DNA of 11,063 bases from positions 1 to 11,063 of the forward strand of contig JAOUDF010000067.1 of the NCBI GenBank assembly GCA_029859385.1, in the 5' to 3' direction. A model generated the notes under the pieces. It did not search any database and was not told the origin of the DNA. It saw only the letters and a program-made list of their open reading frames with translations. This document shows positions 1 to 4,988 of this stretch, in pieces (position 1 is the stretch's first letter; every line of letters begins with the position of its first letter). The DNA comes from Nitrospirota bacterium. Lineage in GTDB: Bacteria > Nitrospirota > JAOUDF01. The position numbers and the translations under genes are program-made.

Positions 1-336
1 GCCATCGGAGCGGTCTACCTGCCGTTTCTCATCCTCTTCATCCTTACCATCTTCCCCTTCTTCTTCAGGAAGACGGAGGAGCGGAAGCCGAAGAAGAAAG
101 CAGGGAAAGTCGTGGCGGGGCTCGCGGCCCTTCTGGTCGGCCTCATGATCGCCGGGATGGTGACCTATTCCTGTTACGAATCGCCGACCCTGGGCTGTAA
201 CGGCTGCCACCACGACTACAGCGGCGTCCGGATGGCGATACCGCCGGAAACCTTCAAGGACAGGGTGCGCAACCCGATCCTTAACGACAATACCTGGATG
301 GTGAATCACTGGTATTATCCCAACGTGGTATGGTGA
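1..336 (+). CDS. Cytochrome b-type quinol oxidoreductase subunit with C-terminal heme c site (3' end only)
   Basis: The reading frame is open from base 1 to the TGA at 334-336, so this is the last 111 codons of a gene that starts outside the window. It shows one hydrophobic segment (about codons 2-23), a short very basic cytoplasmic-type stretch rich in Lys/Arg, and a second hydrophobic segment (about codons 38-56). A CNGCH sequence follows, which is a classic CxxCH covalent heme c attachment site, and then a Trp/Tyr-rich tail. The helix-basic loop-helix pattern resembles the end of the cytochrome b C-terminal (subunit IV-like) domain of bc-type menaquinol oxidoreductases. By inference the protein passes electrons from menaquinol to a c-heme on the periplasmic side. 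A GTG at 112 could be taken as a start but would drop the first helix, and the frame upstream has no stop. The exact complex cannot be named without the upstream genes. Confidence 0.72.
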   Translation, partial: AIGAVYLPFLILFILTIFPFFFRKTEERKPKKKAGKVVAGLAALLVGLMIAGMVTYSCYESPTLGCNGCHHDYSGVRMAIPPETFKDRVRNPILNDNTWMVNHWYYPNVVW

Positions 337-344
337 GGACTGTT

Positions 345-977
345 ATGAAATCCGCTAAAAAAATCGTTGCCCGTTTCTCCGGTGTTACCCGAGCGGTAGC
401 CGGAATATTCCTTGCGGTTCTATTGCTCAATGGCTGTGGCGGCGGCAAACCGTCGGAGGTGCCGGAAGCCGCGCTCGACCGCTACATCAAGGCGGCCCAG
501 TCCGGTGATTTCAAGACGCTCTACGAAATGGACTATCTGCCGCAACGACAGATCGTCCTCATCTACCGGGCAGGCGAGGAGGGGCGGCAGGCGAAGCTGG
601 ACGAAAATTTCAAGAAATCCAGGGAGTTGTATGACGAGGCGACGACGCTGGTTGGCTTCTCCTCAGCATGGGCCGAGAAGTTTCTCTTCATCCCCCAGAT
701 GAAATATACGATCGGCGGCTCCGAGACCAGAAAGCTGGGCGACAACCCCACGTCGAAATACCGCGAGAGGGAAGCAGCCGCCGTCGAGGTGGCGGTAGAG
801 TATGCCGATGCCGCGACAGCGCCGAAAGACGCCCAGGGGAGCATAAAAAAGGTGACCTATGAGGTGAAGCTCATGCCCCTCGCCGATATCGTGAAGGGGC
901 TCAAGACCAGCCTCGACGAAAAGGCGTGGATCGTCCGCAGCATCGACGTGAAGAGCGGGACCCTCGAATACTGGTGA
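345..977 (+). CDS. Putative lipoprotein of unknown function
   Basis: A 210-residue protein. ATG 345 is preferred over the in-frame ATG at 330 because a GAGG ribosome-binding site (335-338) lies 6 nt before it, and because ATG 330 would overlap the preceding cytochrome gene. The N-terminus has basic residues, a hydrophobic core and the lipobox LNGC with Cys31, so it is probably a lipid-anchored envelope protein. A Gly-rich linker follows, then a soluble alpha/beta-looking domain starting with a segment of the type ALDRYIKAAQSGDFKTLYEM. That pattern of a helix, a small gap and an aromatic/Met-Tyr-Glu is typical of NTF2-like/DUF4878-style domains. The gene lies 8 nt behind the cytochrome gene and is probably cotranscribed with it, which hints at a link to the respiratory complex. 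I do not recognise a specific family. Confidence 0.75.
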   Translation: MKSAKKIVARFSGVTRAVAGIFLAVLLLNGCGGGKPSEVPEAALDRYIKAAQSGDFKTLYEMDYLPQRQIVLIYRAGEEGRQAKLDENFKKSRELYDEATTLVGFSSAWAEKFLFIPQMKYTIGGSETRKLGDNPTSKYREREAAAVEVAVEYADAATAPKDAQGSIKKVTYEVKLMPLADIVKGLKTSLDEKAWIVRSIDVKSGTLEYW

Positions 978-1009
978 TTCAAAGGCGTAACCCTTTTAAA
1001 AAAAAGGAT

Positions 1010-1038
1010 TTGACCGCCTGATCCCCCCATCCTATAAT
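1010..1038 (+). promoter_or_regulatory. Near-consensus sigma-70 promoter for rsmE
   Basis: TTGACC at 1010-1015 and TATAAT at 1033-1038 are separated by exactly 17 nt. This is 11 of 12 matches to the sigma-70 consensus with optimal spacing. The predicted transcription start is at about 1045-1046, which coincides with the ATG at 1046. No Shine-Dalgarno-like sequence lies between the -10 element and that ATG. Confidence 0.78.
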
Positions 1039-1045
1039 GCGCCCC

Positions 1046-1783
1046 ATGCCGGGCCTGCCCAGATTCCCCCTTACCCTAACCTCCCGAAAACAAGGCATTT
1101 TTCGCCTTGCCGGAAGCGACTATCATCATCTTGTCCATGTCTTGCGGATAAAGGAAGGGGACCGGATCAGCCTTTTCGGCGACTCCCTTGAATATACGGG
1201 AATAGTCGACCGGATCGGGACGGATATTGTCGAGGGTCACCTCGAAGAGGCCACCGGACGACGGACGGAACCCCTGCTGCAAATAACACTGTTCCAGGGG
1301 GTCGGGAAGCTCGACAAGATCGACCTGGTGGTTCAAAAGGCCACCGAGCTGGGTGTAGCGAAAATTGCGCCCGTAATCACCGAGTACAGCCGCTCTCATC
1401 CGTTGCCGCCGGACTTCTCCAACAAAGTGACCAGATGGAGAAAGATCGCCGCTGAGGCGGCAAAGCAGTCGGGCCGGACGGCCACTCCCGAGATCGTTAG
1501 CCCCATGCCATTGGAGACGGCCTTGCGTGAATTTTCCGGCGGGGGCATCTTCTTCTGGGAGAATGAGGCGGCGACTTTCCGGGAGGTTGTGAAGGGTCTT
1601 GTGCCCGCAGGCAGCCTGGGGCTTATCGTCGGCCCCGAGGGCGGCCTCACCGAAGCTGAGGCGAAGATGGCCGCAGGGCATGGTTTCATTGCTGCCTCCC
1701 TTGGGCCAAGAATACTGAGGACGGAAACAGCAGGCATTGTTGCCGTTGCTCTTGCTGCATACCACTATGGAGAACTGGGCTGA
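1046..1783 (+). CDS. rsmE: 16S rRNA (uracil(1498)-N3)-methyltransferase RsmE
   Basis: A 245-residue SPOUT-class methyltransferase that uses S-adenosylmethionine to methylate N3 of U1498 in the decoding region of 16S rRNA. The N-terminal PUA-like RNA-binding part (about 1-75) contains the family motif around DYHHLVHVLRIKEGD (25-39). The catalytic trefoil-knot domain follows, with KIDLVVQKATELGV (91-104), the KIAAEAAKQSGR segment (133-144), GPEGG (196-200) and the C-terminal knot LGPRILRTETA (219-229). All of these are hallmarks of RsmE, and the length is normal. The earlier ATG at 1037 overlaps the TATAAT box and could not lie on a transcript made from that promoter, so ATG 1046 is preferred. 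It gives the usual short N-terminus before the conserved RF. The mRNA then appears leaderless. The stop abuts the start of the RDD gene. Confidence 0.95.
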   Translation: MPGLPRFPLTLTSRKQGIFRLAGSDYHHLVHVLRIKEGDRISLFGDSLEYTGIVDRIGTDIVEGHLEEATGRRTEPLLQITLFQGVGKLDKIDLVVQKATELGVAKIAPVITEYSRSHPLPPDFSNKVTRWRKIAAEAAKQSGRTATPEIVSPMPLETALREFSGGGIFFWENEAATFREVVKGLVPAGSLGLIVGPEGGLTEAEAKMAAGHGFIAASLGPRILRTETAGIVAVALAAYHYGELG

Positions 1784-2308
1784 ATGGGGATATTTTCCCG
1801 CAGTGCGTCATCGGATACGCCTATGAACGGCAACGGCATCGGAGAGGTTGTCTACGCCGGTCTGATTACCCGTTTTCCCGCGTTGCTCGTGGACATCCTC
1901 CTTATCGAGCTCGTCCATATCTTCTTTATCCTTGTCGGGTCGGCGGCCGTAGCCCTGGGCCTCATCGCCGGCGACATGGAGCTCTCGCCCCTCGACGTGG
2001 TGCTCTCCCTCACCGCGCCCATCATGCTCCTCTATTTCTTCATCTTCTGCGCCTATTTCACCTTCTTTCACGCCAAGGGGGGGCAGACTCCCGGGAAGAT
2101 GCTCCTTCATATCCGGGTACTCTCCGATGCCAACCCGCCCGTCCCTCTTTCCGCGCCTCAGGCATTCTTCCGGGCTCTTCTCTTCACGGTCTCCTGTTTC
2201 TTCTTCTACTTCAGCATACTGATGGTGCTGCTGGACAAGAAGAAGCGCACCCTCCACGACCTCATGGTAGGGAGCTCTGTGGTCAGAGACCAAAGAAGGG
2301 CCGGATAA
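1784..2308 (+). CDS. RDD-family integral membrane protein
   Basis: A 174-residue membrane protein whose ATG directly follows the rsmE stop (TGA then ATG), with GGAG at 1769-1772 as a distant ribosome-binding site. The two genes are therefore cotranscribed and probably translationally coupled. The family signature is visible. Arg30 and Asp37 lie at the start of the first helix (ITRFPALLVD), there is a QTPGK motif (101-105) before the second half, and the last helix is followed by KKRTLHDLMVGSSVV (153-167). Hydrophobic segments lie at about 34-60, 74-95 and 128-150. RDD proteins are small inner-membrane proteins of mostly unknown function; some have been linked to ion transport, and nothing here narrows that. 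A second ATG at 1823 would remove 13 poorly conserved residues and is a possible alternative start. Confidence 0.85.
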   Translation: MGIFSRSASSDTPMNGNGIGEVVYAGLITRFPALLVDILLIELVHIFFILVGSAAVALGLIAGDMELSPLDVVLSLTAPIMLLYFFIFCAYFTFFHAKGGQTPGKMLLHIRVLSDANPPVPLSAPQAFFRALLFTVSCFFFYFSILMVLLDKKKRTLHDLMVGSSVVRDQRRAG

Positions 2309-2326
2309 TCTTGGCGAACCCTGTCC

Positions 2327-3133
2327 TCAGACCGTCACCAGCCGTATCCGCTCAAATTCGGCGGCGGAGAATACCAGCTCATTGTTGAACACCCGTAGGA
2401 GATAGATGGTATTGGCTATCTCCGGTTCCAGCATATCCACCATCGCCGCCTTCAACCCCGCTCCCATGAGATATGCCAGGAATGTCGCGTTGATCGTCGG
2501 GCGAATATCGTGTGACAGGCCCGTCGAGAGGTTGGAAATCCACGCGATGGTGCCCACCGGAGGATCGGTAAGCTCACCCAGGGCGTTGACGAACTCCCGA
2601 TAAATCCGGACATAATCCTGCCCCATCCCCTGTCCCATATGGACAATTGAGGGGTCTGCCAGCAGTCGTGAATTGACGATTCCCGCTGCATTTGCCTTCT
2701 CTATCAGAGTTTCAATCGCCTGGAGCCGGTCGTCCAGCGACGTGGGGATGATGTCGTCCCTCATTGCCCGCAGGATAAGGCTGCAACCGTGCCTCTGGCA
2801 CAGAGTTATGATTGCGTCGCTGCTTTCCGTGCCGGCGGCAAGGTAGTTGATAATGGGCGGTACCGTACAAAGGGGGATCGCCCTGGCAAGGGCTTCGACA
2901 TTTCTGCTGTCGAGGACCAATTGTACGTCCAGAGTCCGGCTTATGGCCTGCACTACCTTCGGCAGGGCGACCTCGTCTCCCACGCCGTCGGTGGAGGTCT
3001 GGATATTCAGCGCATTAGCGCCGGCGTCAACAAGCTCGGACGCTAAATGCTGAATGGTGCCTGAAGAAAAATCCTTCAAGGCATTGGTGAAACGTGTATT
3101 TCGTGTATTCAGGTTCTCGGCTATGAACAACAT
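2327..3133 (-). CDS. Methyltetrahydrofolate:corrinoid methyltransferase-like protein (pterin-binding TIM barrel)
   Basis: A 268-residue protein related to the pterin-binding domain of AcsE/MeTr and MetH, which move the N5-methyl of methyltetrahydrofolate to a cob(I)alamin protein. Its length matches AcsE. Conserved pterin-contact positions fall at almost the same numbers as in MeTr: Asp75 in LDSRN, Asn96 in IIN, Asp160 in ADP, and Asn201 in SNLS (the MeTr residue 199 equivalent). The N-terminal ENLNT replaces the ERIN-type motif of AcsE. The start is supported by a strong GAGGTG site 6 nt upstream. The gene is alone: no corrinoid protein, CODH/ACS subunit or activator lies beside it, so the methyl acceptor is unknown. 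Dihydropteroate synthase is less likely given the SNLS and LDSRN signatures. It converges with the RDD gene, 18 nt away. Confidence 0.85.
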   Translation of the reverse strand: MLFIAENLNTRNTRFTNALKDFSSGTIQHLASELVDAGANALNIQTSTDGVGDEVALPKVVQAISRTLDVQLVLDSRNVEALARAIPLCTVPPIINYLAAGTESSDAIITLCQRHGCSLILRAMRDDIIPTSLDDRLQAIETLIEKANAAGIVNSRLLADPSIVHMGQGMGQDYVRIYREFVNALGELTDPPVGTIAWISNLSTGLSHDIRPTINATFLAYLMGAGLKAAMVDMLEPEIANTIYLLRVFNNELVFSAAEFERIRLVTV

Positions 3134-3165
3134 GGCGTCACCTCAGTTTTAAGGGTTGAGATGAG

Positions 3166-3184
3166 TACCCCTGAACCAGGGGTA
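3166..3184 (-). promoter_or_regulatory. Perfect inverted repeat in the leader of the methyltransferase gene
   Basis: TACCCCTG and CAGGGGTA form a perfect 8-bp inverted repeat around an AAC (GTT on the minus strand) centre. The repeat ends 33 nt upstream of the methyltransferase start codon. An AT-rich stretch just upstream of it (about 3186-3216 on the minus strand) is the likely promoter area, although no good -35/-10 pair stands out. The repeat could be an operator next to the promoter or an mRNA hairpin in the 5' leader. It is not followed by a clean U-tract in the direction of the gene, so a terminator is unlikely. Confidence 0.5.
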
Positions 3185-3282
3185 TGGTTTTCTATAATTT
3201 AAATATACCGTATTTGATCGAAACGGGACGGAAGGGCCACTGACAATGTAAAGCAGGTGAGATCGATGCTGGAGGGTTGTGG

Positions 3283-3753
3283 TCAGGCGTTCTGGCGAAC
3301 CCTTGCGAGGCAGACCTTGATATCCAGGTGCCCGAGAGGGGTTGTCAGCGGGATAGCCAGGGCGGTAGCGTCACCCAGCATACAGGCGCGCTTTCCTTTC
3401 ATTACAATAGGGCTTTCCAGTGTGCAGGCGATGGATGCATTACCGAGCTGCGTTGCCGCAAGGCCCGAGATCATGTTGCCCAGCTCGGCCAGGGCCGATT
3501 CCGCCATCGCATCCATGACGGTCACCGGGGAGTCCATCATCTTGCTGGCTATGGCCAGGGCGGTCTTCTCGGTCATGGTGTACCAGATGAACCCTTCGTT
3601 CTCCCCTTTGATGGCGATCCGGATGGTAAAGTCGGAGACATTGAAGAAATCCTGGTGGGAGCCTATCCGCCCTTTTTCGGCAGAGATGCCCAGTTCCTTG
3701 CCCAGAACGTCATAGGCGGCAACGAGAAAAGAATTGATGACTTTTACATCCAT
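3283..3753 (-). CDS. cheX: CheX-like chemotaxis phosphatase (CheC/CheX/FliY family)
   Basis: A 156-residue protein of normal CheX length starting MDVKVINSF, as many CheX proteins do. The central segment contains ExxN at Glu90-Asn93 (ELGNMISGLA). This is the catalytic Glu/Asn pair with which CheX/CheC enzymes hydrolyse phospho-aspartate on CheY. Only one such motif is present, as expected for CheX rather than for two-site CheC/FliY. The C-terminal strand region (IPLTTPLGHLDIKVCL) also fits the fold. The start is supported by GAGG 6 nt upstream. There are no che or flagellar genes in the window, so the partner response regulator lies elsewhere. It may serve a chemosensory pathway or act on another receiver domain. 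Confidence 0.85.
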   Translation of the reverse strand: MDVKVINSFLVAAYDVLGKELGISAEKGRIGSHQDFFNVSDFTIRIAIKGENEGFIWYTMTEKTALAIASKMMDSPVTVMDAMAESALAELGNMISGLAATQLGNASIACTLESPIVMKGKRACMLGDATALAIPLTTPLGHLDIKVCLARVRQNA

Positions 3754-3811
3754 GGCGCCTCGTTATCGGCAGCAAGCCTTGAGATGCAAAGATTTATAGC
3801 CGAATGTACTT

Positions 3812-3840
3812 ATTATTTAAGTTTAACAGGGCCGCCACAA
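3812..3840 (-). promoter_or_regulatory. Candidate promoter for the cheX-like gene
   Basis: On the minus strand, TTGTGG (3840-3835) and AATAAT (3817-3812) are 17 nt apart, a moderate sigma-70 match, about 60 nt upstream of the cheX-like start. A second weak possibility is CTTAAA (3821-3816) with TATAAA (3798-3793), also 17 nt apart. The region lies directly downstream of the arginine-operon terminator, so cheX most likely needs its own promoter here. Confidence 0.35.
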
Positions 3841-3877
3841 AAATGAAAAATAATTCGACGCACCATCACGAATTATT
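3836..3877 (-). terminator. Rho-independent-type terminator of the arginine operon
   Basis: On the minus strand AATAATTCG (3877-3869) and CGAATTATT (3857-3849) form a perfect 9-bp inverted repeat around an 11-nt loop. They are followed by the T-rich run TTTCATTTTT. The TAA stop codon of the FN3 lipoprotein (3875-3873) sits inside the 5' arm. The stem is AT-rich, so the hairpin is weaker than a typical GC-rich terminator. Its position immediately after the last gene of the operon supports the call. Confidence 0.6.
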
Positions 3878-4988
3878 GCGGAATGGTAGCCGTGGCCTGC
3901 TCCGAACGGAAACTCTCGTTGGCCCTGCGTGAGTTGTCGACGGCGGTGACGACGTAGTAATAGGTGTTGCCGGGTGTCACACTGGTATCCACGAAGCTGT
4001 TGGCGGCAGTCGTCGCCGGGGTAACGGGCTCGTATCCCTGACCCGGCGTGGTGGAGCGGTAGACACGGTAGCCTGCCAGGTCCTTCTCGCGGTTGGGCTC
4101 CCAGGTGAGGCGAACCTCTTTTGCGGTGGGTACGGCGATGAGGGTGACGGGTGGCATCGGGGGTGTACGGTCCTCGGGGGAGGCGGCGATTTCGCTGGAG
4201 GGTTTGCTCTCGCTCCAGGGTTGTGCCAGGTTGTCGACGGCCCTTACCTGATAGTAATAGGTTTTGCCGGACTCGAGGCCGATATCGGTAAACGAGGTCG
4301 TCGCGAGCAGTTGCTGGTTGATCAGGCCGCCCTCCGTCCCCTTGGCGACAGAACGATAGATGTTGTAGCCCTTCAGGTCGGTGAGCGGCGAGCCATCCTC
4401 ACTGGTCGTTGGGGCCTGCCATGAAAGGCGTATCTGGTTTTCGTCAGCCTCGGCCGCCAGGTTTGTCGGCGCTGCCGGCGGTACGGAGGGTCGGGCGACT
4501 ACAGGAGTTCCGGGACGGCTTTCCCGATCATACTGGTTTACGGCGATGACGCGGTAGGCATAGGTGGTGTCGTTTTTTACGGTGACATCGTCAAGATAGA
4601 CTTTCCCTTCTTTTATGACCGCAGGGCTGGGACTTTCGACGTCGATGGTCTGGATGGCCCTGTAGGTACAGCTGCAATCCTCAGGCTTTGTCCCTTCGGC
4701 AACCTCACCCCGCTGCACGATGAAGGTGGTCAGGTTTTTCAGCCGCGACCCTTCAGTGGTCTTGGTGGGCATGGTCCAGGTAAGCGAAACCTTCCCCGGA
4801 GCCGGTTTCGCCTTGAGGCCGGCGATCGTTTCGGGGGCAATGCTCCCGGGAATTACCGGACTTCCCTTGCGGCCGCAACCGGTCACGATCACGACCAGCA
4901 GCAGGAGTGCCGTGATATTTAAGATTGCAAATTTCAGATTCAAGATTGGTACTTTGCAATTTGCAATTTGAAATCTGAAATTAGACAT
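3873..4988 (-). CDS. Lipoprotein with three fibronectin type III domains
   Basis: A 371-residue predicted lipoprotein. After a long N-terminal stretch, a hydrophobic core runs into the lipobox VTGC with Cys38, then the GRKGSPVIPG linker. Three FN3 domains follow at about 52-166, 170-268 and 276-368. Each has the typical LTW/LSW strand near its start, and repeats two and three share the GYNIYRS / GYRVYRS and TYYY-V-AVDN patterns. Domain one carries a CSC pair (105-107). FN3 domains mediate protein or polysaccharide contacts; no catalytic motif is seen. Its ATG overlaps the argH stop by 1 nt (TAATG) with a strong GGAGAGGTGA ribosome-binding site, so it is the last gene of the arginine operon. 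Codons 3-25 are built from an AT-rich inverted repeat, giving an unusually long n-region before the signal hydrophobic core. Its role in an arginine operon is unknown. Confidence 0.85.
   Translation of the reverse strand: MSNFRFQIANCKVPILNLKFAILNITALLLLVVIVTGCGRKGSPVIPGSIAPETIAGLKAKPAPGKVSLTWTMPTKTTEGSRLKNLTTFIVQRGEVAEGTKPEDCSCTYRAIQTIDVESPSPAVIKEGKVYLDDVTVKNDTTYAYRVIAVNQYDRESRPGTPVVARPSVPPAAPTNLAAEADENQIRLSWQAPTTSEDGSPLTDLKGYNIYRSVAKGTEGGLINQQLLATTSFTDIGLESGKTYYYQVRAVDNLAQPWSESKPSSEIAASPEDRTPPMPPVTLIAVPTAKEVRLTWEPNREKDLAGYRVYRSTTPGQGYEPVTPATTAANSFVDTSVTPGNTYYYVVTAVDNSRRANESFRSEQATATIPQ
4920..4985. repeat. AT-rich imperfect inverted repeat inside the signal-peptide codons
   Basis: AATTTCAGATT (4930-4940) and AATCTGAAATT (4972-4982) are perfect 11-bp inverted arms. 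The pairing extends inward with small bulges toward CAAGATTG and CAATTTG. Between the arms TTTGCAA occurs twice in tandem (4953-4965). The base composition is far more AT-rich than the GC-rich surroundings. In the protein it reads as alternating Asn/Phe/Arg/Gln/Ile/Leu/Lys. That is the peptide style produced by small dispersed AT-rich repeats seen in many bacterial genomes; this last point is from memory and was not searched. Confidence 0.65.

Noticed and set aside
991..1010. CCTTTT/AAAAGG hairpin after the lipoprotein gene as a terminator.
   Set aside because: Only six pairs, mostly A-T, with no T-tract following, and it runs into the rsmE -35 element. It is too weak to call.
3761..3768. GCCGATAA on the minus strand just upstream of cheX, identical to the sigma-28 (flagellar) -10 consensus.
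   Set aside because: No TAAA-type -35 element is present at the required spacing. A start from it would begin at the ATG and remove the GAGG ribosome-binding site. It is probably a chance match.
3277..3846. A 189-codon plus-strand frame longer than the cheX-like gene it overlaps.
   Set aside because: The minus-strand frame has the CheX motifs and a good ribosome-binding site. The plus-strand translation shows no recognisable pattern.
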